DNA of 64,000 bases, from contig JBBAWX010000008.1 in the NCBI GenBank assembly GCA_040396955.1, positions 1 to 64,000 on the forward strand, read 5' to 3'. The first letter of the stretch is position 1. Every line of letters begins with the position of its first letter. This document shows, one piece after another, positions 50,060 through 59,646 of the stretch. The translations under genes were made by a program, and so were the position numbers. The DNA is from UBA965 sp040396955. GTDB lineage: Bacteria; Chloroflexota; Chloroflexia; Chloroflexales; Roseiflexaceae. Below the pieces are notes generated by a model that saw only the letters and a list, made by a program, of their open reading frames with translations, was not told the DNA's origin and made no database searches.

Positions 50060-52429
50060 CTACGGGTGGTCAGGTGGCCAGCGATATGGGATGCCGGGCA
50101 ACCGCATAAGGCGCGTGCCGCCGTCGCCCACTACCACTTGGTCGTCCACGTACCACAGCTCCACGTCGCGGCGCAACCAGACGAGGCGCTCGGCGGTGGC
50201 TCGTGGTCGGTCGACGCTAGCATAGGCGTCGCTTTCGAAATCCCCCTGTTGCGCGCTCTGCCGCGTAAAATCATACGTGTCCATGCGATCGGCCTGCGGC
50301 CACACGGCCAAGGCACCTTGGAGCCACACCCCGATGGGGGCCGTGCTCACGATGCCACTGGTATCGACCATGGCACAGCGTTTGCTGAAACACTGCAGGG
50401 TCATGTCGTTGAAGGGCATGGCCGGCATGAGTGGCTCACCCCAGGCCGCGGTACCACCGTTTTGTTGCGTGTAGTCGTTGATGGCCCCCGGCACCAGATA
50501 CCCACCCTCCCCCGCCATGCTCCCGCCCGCCCGTTGCACGACGATGTCGCTCAGCGTCTGCTTGGGCATGTCATCGAGTTGCATGTCAAGGCGGTAGACG
50601 CCATCGGCAGTGCGTGCCGAAATCGGGAGCGCTTGCATGTGCTGAAGCGGCCCGGCGGCCAAATCACTGGTCTGGAGCGCCCCCGCAAACAACGCGTGCA
50701 CACTGCGAGCCACGACCCGCTCTTTTTCGTCGGCGAGTGTCAATGTCACCGTGTGGCGTTGCCCCGTATCGCCGCCCGCAAAGGTCAGCTGTACCGGCAC
50801 GATGGCTCCCGGCTCATACGCACTGCGCAACAGCGGTGGCGGGAGCGCGATTTGCGTGAGTTGCAGTGCTCCCCAGCTGAATTGCAGAGGTTGGGGGGCG
50901 CCCACCGCAATCGGCTGATAGAGATCGAAGCTGCCGCGTGAGCCACTCTGGGCATAGCGGGTTTGGATGAGTGCAATGCTCTCGGGCGTCATCCAGTTGC
51001 CTAGATAATCGAGCACCACCAGGGGCATCTCGCCGTTGGCGAGCATGCGGAGCATGGGGCGTTGATCCCACAACCCCACATCGAGGAGCTGGCGGTGTTC
51101 GAAGACCTGCATGGGGGCCTCTACCCCCGCTTGCGCCGCGACACCGGGCACATCCGTGAATACGGGCCCGCCCAAAGCGGCGATTTCGGCGTTGAGTGCC
51201 GCGGCGGTGACCGCGTTGGCATCCAAAATCTGCCGCTCACGCTGCACATCCTGCCACACCCCGTACCCGCCGACAATCAGCCGTGGCGGCCGTTGCCCCT
51301 CAATCATGCCGTAGGGCTTGGGGTAGGTCTCACTCCAGAGCGGGATGTAGCGCGCCACCGCCAGACTGCCCGCCAGCACACAGCCCACCGCCAACCAACG
51401 CCGCCACGTGGTATGCGCGAGCGCGGATTGTGCGCCAATCCCGAGGATCCAGACCATGCCGGCGTACCACTCGAGGAAGTAGTTGGCGTAGGCACCTACC
51501 TTGCCAATCCCCAGCCCGACGATGATGCCCCCCACGGTATAGGCAATCGCCATGCTTGTCCAGATGGTGGTGGGGTGGGTGAGTTGTCGCCAAGATCGGA
51601 TTACGACAGAGAGCGTGATGAGCAGTGCTGCGATCATCAGCGGCCAGTGCAGCTGCCAGGCTTCGCGCCAAAACCCGCGGGCCAGGGCTTCGTCCCATAG
51701 ATTGACATTGGCCTGGATGACGTGCAACCAGATGTTGCCGCCCGCCAGCGTGATACCCCCCGCCACGATGCCCACCACGGCCAGTGCCACCGCCGCCATG
51801 CGCACCCACTGGCGCCACGGTTGGCTGATCATCCACACCGCCAAGGCCAGTGGTGCCGCCAGCAACGACGGCTTGGTGAGCAGGGCGAGTACCACCAAGG
51901 CGGTGCCCAGTAACGGACGTTTGTGGCGCACTGCTACGAGCCCGGCCAGCCCCAGGGCCACGCCCAGCATGTCGACACGCATCACGCCGCTCCACTCACG
52001 CACAATGGGCAACGCAAACCAGGTGAGCGTGGTGCAGAGCGCAAACACGCGCCCATATGCGGGTGGGCTCGGTTGTACCACCAATCGCCAAATGCTCAGC
52101 GCGACTGCCACACCGGCCAGTGCCGATACGATGCGCCCAGCCATGAGCGCTGGCAATCCCCAGCCAAGCGCTTGGCTGACCAGCAGGTAGACCGGCGGAT
52201 AGTTGACAATTAGGTAGGGCGGTGCGCCCGGATCGCCGTAGAGCCCAGCCAGTGTGCCCCCCTGTTGCAGGTAGGCCAGCTGGCGCAGCAATGGCCCCTC
52301 GCCGTAATCGATGGGGAAGGGGTAGAGGATGCGCTGGCCAATGGCCACCCACCACAGCGGCAATAACCCGATGACCAGGCTGGCCGCACCGAAAAGCGCC
52401 CCCAGCCACCACACGTGCGTGCGTTTCAT
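50060..52429 (-). CDS. Large multi-spanning membrane protein, GT-C-like
   Basis: A 789-residue protein. The N-terminal half has about eleven or twelve membrane segments with an early acidic loop (PIDYGEGPLLRQLAYLQ) resembling the catalytic loop of GT-C mannosyltransferases (GT87/GT39-like). The C-terminal ~380 residues form a soluble, presumably extracytoplasmic region without a recognised domain. It would use polyprenyl-phosphate sugars. The start at 52429 overlaps the stop of the upstream dehydrogenase by ATGA. Identification as a glycosyltransferase is inference from topology and the loop. Confidence 0.7.
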   Translation of the reverse strand: MKRTHVWWLGALFGAASLVIGLLPLWWVAIGQRILYPFPIDYGEGPLLRQLAYLQQGGTLAGLYGDPGAPPYLIVNYPPVYLLVSQALGWGLPALMAGRIVSALAGVAVALSIWRLVVQPSPPAYGRVFALCTTLTWFALPIVREWSGVMRVDMLGVALGLAGLVAVRHKRPLLGTALVVLALLTKPSLLAAPLALAVWMISQPWRQWVRMAAVALAVVGIVAGGITLAGGNIWLHVIQANVNLWDEALARGFWREAWQLHWPLMIAALLITLSVVIRSWRQLTHPTTIWTSMAIAYTVGGIIVGLGIGKVGAYANYFLEWYAGMVWILGIGAQSALAHTTWRRWLAVGCVLAGSLAVARYIPLWSETYPKPYGMIEGQRPPRLIVGGYGVWQDVQRERQILDANAVTAAALNAEIAALGGPVFTDVPGVAAQAGVEAPMQVFEHRQLLDVGLWDQRPMLRMLANGEMPLVVLDYLGNWMTPESIALIQTRYAQSGSRGSFDLYQPIAVGAPQPLQFSWGALQLTQIALPPPLLRSAYEPGAIVPVQLTFAGGDTGQRHTVTLTLADEKERVVARSVHALFAGALQTSDLAAGPLQHMQALPISARTADGVYRLDMQLDDMPKQTLSDIVVQRAGGSMAGEGGYLVPGAINDYTQQNGGTAAWGEPLMPAMPFNDMTLQCFSKRCAMVDTSGIVSTAPIGVWLQGALAVWPQADRMDTYDFTRQSAQQGDFESDAYASVDRPRATAERLVWLRRDVELWYVDDQVVVGDGGTRLMRLPGIPYRWPPDHP

Positions 52430-53394
52430 ATGGTGACCTCCGGATTGACGAGTTGCGGTGGCCGTTGCCCGTGACACCAGGCAATGATATTATCGGCGGC
52501 CATGCGTGCCATGGCACTGCGGGTCTCGAGCGTGGCACTGCCAATATGCGGCAACAAGAGCGTGTTGGGAGCGCTCAAGAGATCAGGGTGGATGCTGGGC
52601 TCGTGCTCAAAGACGTCGAGGCCGGCACCCGCAATCACCCGGGTATGCAGAGCCTGCGCCAGGGCCGCCTCGTCGACCACCGTGCCACGGGCCGTGTTGA
52701 TGAGAAAGGCGCTCGGTTTCATCTGTGCCAACCGTTGCGCATTGATGAGATGCCGCGTCTCGGCGCTGGCAGGCACATGCAACGAGACGATATCGGCTTG
52801 GGCGAGCGCTTCGTCGAGGGTCACCCGCGTGCATCCCAGCGCATCGGCGTCAGCATGCTGACTGCGCGCGACATACAGCACACGCATATCAAACGCCAGC
52901 GCGCGCCTGGCCACGGCCAGGCCGATGCGCCCCATGCCGATAATTGCCAGCGTGCGCCCATGCACTTCACTGCCCAGCAGCAGGGTGGCACTCCAGTACT
53001 GCCACTGGCCACTGCGCAAAAACGCCGCAGATTCGCTGACGCGCCGCATGACGCCGAGGATGAGCGCAAAGGTCACATCGGCCGTGCTGTTGCTCAGCAC
53101 TCCCGGTGTGTTGGTGACCGCAATATTGCGCTTGGTGGCTGTCGCCACATCAATGTTGTTGTAGCCGGCCGCCATATTGGCGATGATTTTGAGGCGTGGG
53201 GCGGCATCCATCACCTCGGCGTCGATGACATCGGTCAAGAGCGGCAATACGGCGTCAGCCTGCGCCAAGAGTTGGCATAATTCCGCTTTGGCAAGCGGAC
53301 CGTCAGTGGTGCGATAGGTGACATCGCCATGCTGGCGCAGGCGGGCCACAGCATCTCCGGGGATGGGCTGGGTGACCACAATCGAAGGGCGCAT
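52426..53394 (-). CDS. D-2-hydroxyacid dehydrogenase, glyoxylate/glycerate type
   Basis: A 322-residue NAD(P)-dependent D-isomer dehydrogenase: LAIIGMGRIGLAVARRAL, NTARGTVVDEAAL (Arg), LDVFEHEPSIHP (Glu), LLPHIGSATLETR (His). PHIGSAT and RSAM context match glyoxylate/hydroxypyruvate reductases (GyaR). It could link with the glycolate oxidase genes metabolically but is encoded far from them. Stop overlaps the following membrane protein start. Confidence 0.88.
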   Translation of the reverse strand: MRPSIVVTQPIPGDAVARLRQHGDVTYRTTDGPLAKAELCQLLAQADAVLPLLTDVIDAEVMDAAPRLKIIANMAAGYNNIDVATATKRNIAVTNTPGVLSNSTADVTFALILGVMRRVSESAAFLRSGQWQYWSATLLLGSEVHGRTLAIIGMGRIGLAVARRALAFDMRVLYVARSQHADADALGCTRVTLDEALAQADIVSLHVPASAETRHLINAQRLAQMKPSAFLINTARGTVVDEAALAQALHTRVIAGAGLDVFEHEPSIHPDLLSAPNTLLLPHIGSATLETRSAMARMAADNIIAWCHGQRPPQLVNPEVTI

Positions 53395-53603
53395 GATATC
53401 GAACTTTCCTGCTAGGGGAGGGTATTATTTGTCTTTCATCATACCATTTTCGTATTGAGCGCGAATGAGCGTGTCTTGATGTTTGTGGGTGCAGAGTTGC
53501 GTAACCTACTGCTTACGTGTATAGTGGAGGGTGTTTGCGGGGAGCATCGTGGCTACTCCGTGTGTCAGTTTCCTTCTGTTAAATGCATGAATAGAGGTGA
53601 ACA
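53395..53603. other. Divergent region upstream of glgP
   Basis: About 210 bp without a coding frame. A ribosome-binding AGAGGTGA stands just before the TTG start of glgP. No clear promoter pair or dyad was identified. Confidence 0.3.
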
Positions 53604-55727
53604 TTGAGCGCTCAGAGTGCTGATCTGCTTTTTACCCCGATCCCCGACCGTATTGCGCGTATCCGTGAAATCGCCTACAACTACTGGTGGGCCTGGAACC
53701 ACGACGCCACCGCCCTGTTTGCCCGCATCGATGCCGATTTGTGGCAGGCCGTCTACCACAACCCGGTGCAGTTTTTGCGCAATGTGCGCCAAACAAGTCT
53801 AATGGCTGCTACCAACACCCCCACCTGGCTTGCCGACTACGATGCGGTCATCGCTGCCTACGACGCCTACATGACCGATTCTGGTACCTGGTTCAAGCGC
53901 ACCTACCCCACCCAAAAAGGCTCCATCGCGTATTTTTCGGCCGAGTTCGGCATCCACGAGTCGCTCCCCATTTATTCGGGTGGCCTCGGTATTTTGGCCG
54001 GCGACCATGTCAAAGAAGCCAGTGACCTCGATTTGCCCTTCGTGGCGGTCGGTTTCATCTACCCCCAGGGCTACTTCCGCCAGCGTCTCGACCATAGCGG
54101 TTGGCAAGAGGCCATGTACAGCAAGATGAGCTTTGCCGACATCGCCGCCCGCCCCGCCTTGACCCCCAGTGGCGACGAAGTCGTGGTCGGCGTCGAATTG
54201 CCCGGTCGCACCATCTACGCCAAGGTCTATCAGCTGCAAATCGGCCGTGTCTCGCTTTACCTGATGGACACCGACATCCACCCCAACAGCGCCAGCGACC
54301 GCGAGTTGTCGGCCCGCCTCTACGGCGGCGACCACGACATGCGCGTGGCCCAAGAATTGGTGCTCGGTGTGGGTGGTGTGCGCGCCCTGCGCATGCTGGG
54401 CATCAGCCCCACCGTCTGGCACATGAACGAAGGCCACTCGGCCTTTTTGGTGCTCGAGCTGGCCCGTGAGCTAGTGGCTCAGGGGATGCCGTACATGCAG
54501 GCCTTCGAGACCGTCAAAGCGCAGGCCGTCTTTACCACGCATACCCCGGTTCCGGCCGGCAACGACGCCTTTTCACTCGACCTCATCGACAAGTACTTCG
54601 GGCGTTTTTGGGACGATTTGGGCATCAGCCGCGACGAATTCATGAATATCGCCATGCAACAGCAGTCGTGGGGCCCCAGCTTTGCCATGACGGTGCTCGC
54701 CCTGCGTTTGTCGCAGATGCACAACGGTGTCAGCAAATTGCACGGGCACGTGGCTCGCGGCATGTGGCAGTGGCTCTACCCCGGCAAAGAGCTCGACGAA
54801 GTGCCCATCACCTCCGTCACCAATGGCATCCACTCGGCCACTTGGATCGCTCCCGCCATGCGCCAGCATTTCGACGAAGTGCTGGGTGCCGGTTGGTACG
54901 ACCGCCTCGACGATCCGGCCTTGTGGCAGACCCTGATGCAGAGCGACGATGCCGCCTTCTGGCAGACCCGCCTCCAGCTCAAGCGCGTGTTGGTGAGTTT
55001 TGTGCGCGAACGCGTGGCCCAGCGCCATACCCGCCTCGGCTTCCCACCGCCGGCATGGCCGTTGTTCGACGACAAAATCCTCACCATCGGGTTTGCGCGC
55101 CGCTTTGCCACCTACAAACGCGCCACGCTGTTGTTCCGCGATGCCGAGCGCCTCAAGGCCATCCTCAACAACCCCGATCGCCCCATCCAGATGGTCTTTG
55201 CCGGCAAGGCGCACCCCGCCGACGAGCCGGGCAAGCACTTCATCCAAGACGTCTACCGCCGCTCCCAAGAGCCCGGATTCGCCGGTCGCATCATCTTCCT
55301 CGAAGAGTACGACATGTGCGTGGCCCGTGCCTTGGTGCAGGGGGTCGATGTATGGCTCAATACACCACGCCGCCCCTACGAGGCCAGTGGCACCAGCGGC
55401 CAAAAGGCCAGCCTCAACGGCATCCCCAATCTGAGCATCCTCGACGGTTGGTGGCCCGAGGCCTACGACGGCACCAACGGTTGGGCCATCGGCGAAGAGC
55501 GTGAGTACGACAACACCGATCACCAAGATTGGGAAGACGCCAACCACCTCTACGAGCTCCTCGCCAACGACGTCGCCAAGAGCTACTACGACGTCAACGC
55601 GCAGGGCTTTTCGCCCCGTTGGGTGCATGTCGCCAAGCGCGCCATTGCCACCTGCGCCCCGCAATTCAGCACCAAGCGCATGCTCAAAGAATACGTCAAT
55701 CGCCTGTATTTGAAGGTCTCTCAGTAG
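53604..55727 (+). CDS. glgP: Alpha-glucan phosphorylase (short bacterial type)
   Basis: A 707-residue GT35 phosphorylase releasing glucose 1-phosphate from glycogen or maltodextrin. The N terminus (IREIAYNYWWAWNHDATALF) is the DUF3417 domain of the shorter phosphorylase subfamily. Then FSAEFGIHESLPIYSGGLG, VWHMNEGHSAFL, and the PLP-lysine region EASGTSGQKASLNG (Lys near 600). The start is TTG at 53604, chosen for AGAGGTGA directly upstream and for matching the family N terminus. A strong terminator follows. Glycogen synthesis genes are not in the window. Confidence 0.95.
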   Translation: MSAQSADLLFTPIPDRIARIREIAYNYWWAWNHDATALFARIDADLWQAVYHNPVQFLRNVRQTSLMAATNTPTWLADYDAVIAAYDAYMTDSGTWFKRTYPTQKGSIAYFSAEFGIHESLPIYSGGLGILAGDHVKEASDLDLPFVAVGFIYPQGYFRQRLDHSGWQEAMYSKMSFADIAARPALTPSGDEVVVGVELPGRTIYAKVYQLQIGRVSLYLMDTDIHPNSASDRELSARLYGGDHDMRVAQELVLGVGGVRALRMLGISPTVWHMNEGHSAFLVLELARELVAQGMPYMQAFETVKAQAVFTTHTPVPAGNDAFSLDLIDKYFGRFWDDLGISRDEFMNIAMQQQSWGPSFAMTVLALRLSQMHNGVSKLHGHVARGMWQWLYPGKELDEVPITSVTNGIHSATWIAPAMRQHFDEVLGAGWYDRLDDPALWQTLMQSDDAAFWQTRLQLKRVLVSFVRERVAQRHTRLGFPPPAWPLFDDKILTIGFARRFATYKRATLLFRDAERLKAILNNPDRPIQMVFAGKAHPADEPGKHFIQDVYRRSQEPGFAGRIIFLEEYDMCVARALVQGVDVWLNTPRRPYEASGTSGQKASLNGIPNLSILDGWWPEAYDGTNGWAIGEEREYDNTDHQDWEDANHLYELLANDVAKSYYDVNAQGFSPRWVHVAKRAIATCAPQFSTKRMLKEYVNRLYLKVSQ

Positions 55728-55743
55728 CTTGATTGTTGGATAC

Positions 55744-55779
55744 GACTCCCAGCTCACACGGTGAGCTGGGAGTCTTTTT
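55744..55779 (+). terminator. Terminator of glgP
   Basis: A perfect 14-bp stem GACTCCCAGCTCAC/GTGAGCTGGGAGTC, loop of 3, then TTTTTC. Confidence 0.93.
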
Positions 55780-55945
55780 CTGCTTTGGCATACGTAAAAT
55801 AAGAGTCAACGAGCTGAGGAATGCGGTAGTCTCCTGTAAAATGCATGGTATGATGATGGCATGTGTTTTCAAATATTTATAGAATTTGTGCTGGTGTACT
55901 TGTGTACTCATTTTATAAAAAACAATAGAAAGACTTGTCATATTT

Positions 55946-58059
55946 ATGAGACGTATATCTGGAATAACCTGGTGCATTCTTTTGAGTGTTGCGCTGTTGA
56001 TTCCCGTCGTTTTTCACCCCTTACGCTCATTCTCCCAAAGCCGTGCCTCCCTGCGTGCAGAAGCAGGCATGCGCATCAGTGCCGGGTACTCGCATAGTTG
56101 CGCCCTGTTGAATGGTGGCAGGGTGAAGTGTTGGGGGTATAACAACAACGGAGAACTGGGCGTGGGGGACATACTATCACGTGGCACCGCACCAGAAGAG
56201 ATGGGGGCGAATCTTCCAGTTCTCGACTTTGGGATGGTGAGTAATGGCGTAAAATATACCGCCAAATCGTTGAGTGCCGGTGATTCTCATGCATGTGTCA
56301 TTCTCAGTGACGATGCCCTGAAGTGCTGGGGACGCAACACGTACGGACAACTTGGCATCGGTGATAATCTGAATCGAGGTGATGCCAAAAACGAAATGGG
56401 CAATAATCTGCCCAAAGTAAATCTGGGTGTTGGTAAAACGGCCAAGTTTGTAAGTGCAGGGACCGACCATACATGCGCCATTCTCAACGACGATACGCTG
56501 AAGTGTTGGGGCGATAATACGTATGGGCAGCTCGGCTACAGTAATACCACGACGATTTCGTCGCCTAATAATGCCCCGGTCTCATTTGCTACAGGTCGTT
56601 CGGTACTGCAGGTGAGTGCTGGTATTGCGCATACTTGTGCGTTATTGGATGATAACACCGTCCGTTGTTGGGGCAAAAACGAAAGTGGTCAGTTGGGGCG
56701 AGAAAATACCGATTCTTTGACGGCACCAGCAGCGAACGCAGTACAACTAGGGACTGGACGTACTGCCGTGCAGATTAGCGCACGAGGGAATCATTCGTGT
56801 GCCGTGTTGGATGATGGTACGGTGAAGTGCTGGGGAGAAAACTACAAAGGGCAACTCGGCCAAAATGATGCCAAGAGTGAGATGTCAATGATTGGCGTGG
56901 GCCCCAATCAAATGGGTGATTATTTGACGCCAATCGAACTCGGGACCGGCAGAACCGCCATTGATGTCGAAACGTCCAATGTTGCTACGGCTGGCAATCA
57001 GTCATTCGGAAACACCTGTGTGCTTCTCGATGATCAGAACATCAAGTGCTGGGGTGGAAATTCGTTCTTTCAGTTGGGCCTTGGCGTCATTAATACCACA
57101 AGTGTCGGTGATGCAGTTGGCGAAATCGCATCACTCTCTGCCATCGCACTAAGCTCAAATTTGACCGTGTCTGATGTTTCACTGGGGGCAGCCCACGTGT
57201 GTGCTGTGCTTGGAGACTATTCGGTCAAATGTTGGGGATGGGGTGCACGTGGTCAGTTGGGCAACGGAAGCTGGATTAATCGTGGCTCTTGCTGTATGGG
57301 TGATGTACTCCCGGTTGCGAATCTCAATGATCCATTGGCGCAAACGGCTACGGCGGTGGTGGTTCAGACATCGGTCGCACAAACCAACGTAGCCGCCTTG
57401 GAAACGGCCGCCGTGGCCAGAGCCCAAACTGCGACGGCCATTGCCGTGAGTAAAGCCCAAACTGCCGCCCCCGGGTTGACCGCCAAGGCGGTGGTGGCAC
57501 AGACCAAAGCTGCCGCCTTGGAAACGGCCGCCGTGGCCAAAGCCCAAACTGCCGCCCCCGGGTTGACCGCCAAGGCGGTGGTGGCACAGACCANNNNNNN
57601 NNNNNNNNNNNNNNNNNNNNNNNNNNNNNNNNNNNNNNNNNNNNNNNNNNNNNNNNNNNNNNNNNNNNNNNNNNNNNNNNNNNNNNNNNNNNNAAAGCCC
57701 AAACTGCCGCCCCCGGGTTGACCGCCAAGGCGGTGGTGGCACAGACCAAAGCGGCGGCCTTGGAAATGACCGCCGTGGCCAAAGCCCAAACCGCGACGGC
57801 CATAGCCGTGAGTAAGGCACAAACTGCCGCCCCCGGGTTGACTGCCAAGGCGGCGGTGGCTCAAACTAAAGCTGCGGCGAAAACCCAAACAAAGCAAGCT
57901 CAGGGAAATGGTATTGCTCAAGTACCGCAGATGACAGTGACACAGACACCCGTGGTGCCTGTGCAGCGCGCCATCACCGCAAATGAGCACCACATAATGG
58001 CGACAGTACAGGCTCGTTGGGCGTCCGCTACACAGGTACTACGTCATCTCGCACCATAG
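55946..58059 (+). CDS. Secreted RCC1-repeat protein with Ala-rich tail, interrupted by a scaffold gap
   Basis: An N-terminal signal peptide (ITWCILLSVALLIPVVF) is followed by seven or so RCC1 repeats from about residue 40 to 450, each with a CALL/CAVL-x-D-G/N, KCWG and GQLG core, forming a beta-propeller. Then comes an Ala/Gln/Thr/Val-rich tail of 29-residue repeats (core KAQTAAPGLTAKAVVAQTKA) into which 100 Ns fall. With exactly 100 Ns the frame breaks and a false stop appears; with a gap of 32 or 32+87k bases the frame continues to the TAG at 58057-58059. The protein is probably surface-exposed, of unknown role. Its sequence is AT-richer than its neighbours. Confidence 0.8.
57452..57780 (+). 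repeat. 87-bp tandem repeat in the RCC1-protein tail
   Basis: Units begin with AAAGCCCAAACTGCC at 57452, 57539 and 57694, each 87 bp (29 codons). The unit at 57539 is cut by the Ns after 55 bases. Copies are nearly identical at DNA level, which explains the assembly break. Confidence 0.9.
57594..57693. other. Assembly gap (100 Ns)
   Basis: Exactly 100 Ns, a conventional placeholder. The reading frame on the two sides is consistent only with a true gap length equal to 2 modulo 3, and the repeat period gives 32+87k bases. Confidence 0.95.
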
Positions 58060-58091
58060 TTCCAAGATTTATCTGCGTGGCAGTTTGCCAA

Positions 58092-58130
58092 TCCCCCCTG
58101 CACACCCGATGGTTGCAGGGGGGAGTTTTT
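58092..58130 (+). terminator. Terminator of the RCC1-protein gene
   Basis: TCCCCCCTGCA and TGCAGGGGGGA around an 11-base loop, then GTTTTT. Confidence 0.88.
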
Positions 58131-58176
58131 GTGGGGGTGGGGTGGCGTTCAATTGGTGGCAGAGTAAACAGAACGT

Positions 58177-58635
58177 TTAAATACTATCTAACACACTCTT
58201 GCGTTTTTGCTCATATTCATCGTCTGAAATGAGATTGTTTTCCTGCAATTTCTTGAGTGCGAGTAACCGTTCTTCAACGGATGCTACGTGTGGCGTGCCT
58301 GCTGATGGATATGTGTGTGATGCGTTGGCTGTCACTGCACGAATGTCGTTTGCGATGGCAATCTCATCGAACAGGGTTATGCCTGTATCATATCGTTTAG
58401 CGGACGAATATTCACGCCCGAATGTGAGTGCTTGTTCATGCAGTGCGTGATTGGTGGGGTCATTTCGTAGATCGACTAATGCCTGTTGATAGGCATCACG
58501 TTTTTTTGCGAAGTGATGGGGTCTGCGTTCTTTGGTGACTTCTTTTAGACTTTCATGTATACGCATCAGCCGCGTTATAAGTAAAAGTGAATACACCATT
58601 GTGATGAGTGCTGCGAGTATCGCTAGAAATGACAT
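58177..58635 (-). CDS. SHOCT-domain membrane protein
   Basis: A 152-residue protein with one N-terminal membrane segment (FLAILAALITMVYSLLLI), a charged helical middle (LKEVTKERRPHHFAKKRDAY), and a C-terminal SHOCT domain (about residues 120-152: VEERLLALKKLQENNLISDD then EYEQKR). SHOCT domains are short C-terminal oligomerisation or sorting modules on many membrane proteins. ATG at 58635 has AAGGAG 7 bp upstream. Role unknown. Confidence 0.8.
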   Translation of the reverse strand: MSFLAILAALITMVYSLLLITRLMRIHESLKEVTKERRPHHFAKKRDAYQQALVDLRNDPTNHALHEQALTFGREYSSAKRYDTGITLFDEIAIANDIRAVTANASHTYPSAGTPHVASVEERLLALKKLQENNLISDDEYEQKRKSVLDSI

Positions 58636-58732
58636 GTCTTGACTCCTTAGATCTACACGTTCCACATGAAGGTTTCAACCACTTTGCATACCATTCTCAA
58701 TCCCAATTCTCAATTTCCCCACTACAGAAGCC

Positions 58733-59092
58733 TCAGTACACCACCCCCAGATACCGTGTCGCACAGCCCTGACACATCTCTTGGTTTCTCGTGGTACTAA
58801 ACATGTGCCCAATATTACGTATTTGATTGCAGTATGAGCAGGTCATAAAAAATCTGCGATCGTGAAATGCAGCCTGTTTGGCTCGGTCAATCATCTCCGG
58901 TGTGGGTGACTTTTTCCAATAACGAAATGGGAAGAAATATGCGAAAGGCTGGTATGGACTATCCCAGCCCACACGTGCCACCCACAACACAAACGGCTTG
59001 CGGATGAACACCGCCTCGTCCATGTCGAGTTTCATGCGGTGATGAGCGGACCAGCCGGCGCCTACGCGCATGTTATCGTCCAATAGTTGCAT
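58733..59092 (-). CDS. Hypothetical protein with C-terminal zinc-ribbon-like cysteines
   Basis: A 119-residue protein. An aromatic-rich centre (PYQPFAYFFPFRYW) is followed by Cys85-x2-Cys88 (CSYC) and Cys107-x2-Cys110 (CQGC), a likely zinc ribbon. No known family. It is preceded by a very small acidic frame and the hypothetical at 59209 on the same strand, perhaps forming one transcript. No clear ribosome-binding site was found. Confidence 0.55.
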   Translation of the reverse strand: MQLLDDNMRVGAGWSAHHRMKLDMDEAVFIRKPFVLWVARVGWDSPYQPFAYFFPFRYWKKSPTPEMIDRAKQAAFHDRRFFMTCSYCNQIRNIGHMFSTTRNQEMCQGCATRYLGVVY

Positions 59093-59131
59093 TACTTCGC
59101 AGTATGTGGTCGTCAGGCGAAAGTAGTCCCG

Positions 59132-59200
59132 CTAATACGCAGTACCATCTTCAGTGTCATCTTCATCGTCATATTCGTCGGCTGCGTCGTCCGTTGTCAT
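59132..59200 (-). CDS. Very small acidic peptide (22 residues)
   Basis: An ATG at 59200 with GAGGTGAG directly upstream opens a 22-codon frame ending TAG at 59132. Eleven of 22 residues are Asp or Glu (MTTDDAADEYDDEDDTEDG core). It begins eight bases after the stop of the 145-residue gene and so would be translated from the same mRNA. It may be real, or the acidic tail of a frame-shifted upstream protein. Confidence 0.4.
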   Translation of the reverse strand: MTTDDAADEYDDEDDTEDGTAY

Positions 59201-59208
59201 TACTCACC

Positions 59209-59646
59209 TCATCCTTGCTGACTCAACTCATCCCGCAGTACCTGCAGGCGATGCAGCGCGGCCGTAATCACGCCACTCGCAATCAGATCGCCCGTGCTCG
59301 AAAACCCAAAATGCTCGCCGCGTGTGCACAGCATCAGCAGCCGCCGGATCTGGTTGGCGCTCGCTGTCTGCATGGCCTCCACCGTGCCAAATCGCTTGAA
59401 GATGCTGGCATCGGGCTGCACATCTGGGTCGTCCTCAGGGAGCAGGTGGTACGGGTGGATGTCACTACACACGTCCATGTACGTATCGCGAAATGCCCGC
59501 ACCATGCCGTTGTACGGCAGTGCATTGAAAAAATCGTACAGCTGCGATGGCCCCCACGGGTCATAATCCTGCGGCGTAAAGTGCGGCAAATACGCCAATA
59601 GCGCATCCATCTGCGCAATTGTCATCGCGGGTGGGTTGTATGTCAT
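59209..59646 (-). CDS. Hypothetical protein, DUF6508-like
   Basis: A 145-residue soluble protein: MDALLAYLPHFTPQDYDPWG near the N terminus, MVRAFRDTYMDV in the centre, and RRLLMLCTRGEHFGFSSTGD near the C terminus. The pattern of an N-terminal LLAYLP-F segment and a late CxRxExF/G-G motif recalls DUF6508, a family of unknown function often found in accessory regions. This assignment is from memory and uncertain. An AAAAGGCAC sequence lies before the ATG. Confidence 0.55.
   Translation of the reverse strand: MTYNPPAMTIAQMDALLAYLPHFTPQDYDPWGPSQLYDFFNALPYNGMVRAFRDTYMDVCSDIHPYHLLPEDDPDVQPDASIFKRFGTVEAMQTASANQIRRLLMLCTRGEHFGFSSTGDLIASGVITAALHRLQVLRDELSQQG

Noticed and set aside
54573..55757. 394-codon minus-strand open frame opposite glgP
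   Set aside because: Glucan phosphorylase on the plus strand is complete and well conserved; the antisense frame is a codon-bias shadow.
55946..57721. Stop codon just after the N run as the true end of the RCC1 protein
   Set aside because: It appears only because the placeholder length shifts the frame; the repeat sequence continues in the expected frame to 58059.
57452..57780. CRISPR-like array
   Set aside because: The repeats are 87 bp, contiguous, in frame and protein-coding; there are no spacers and no cas genes.
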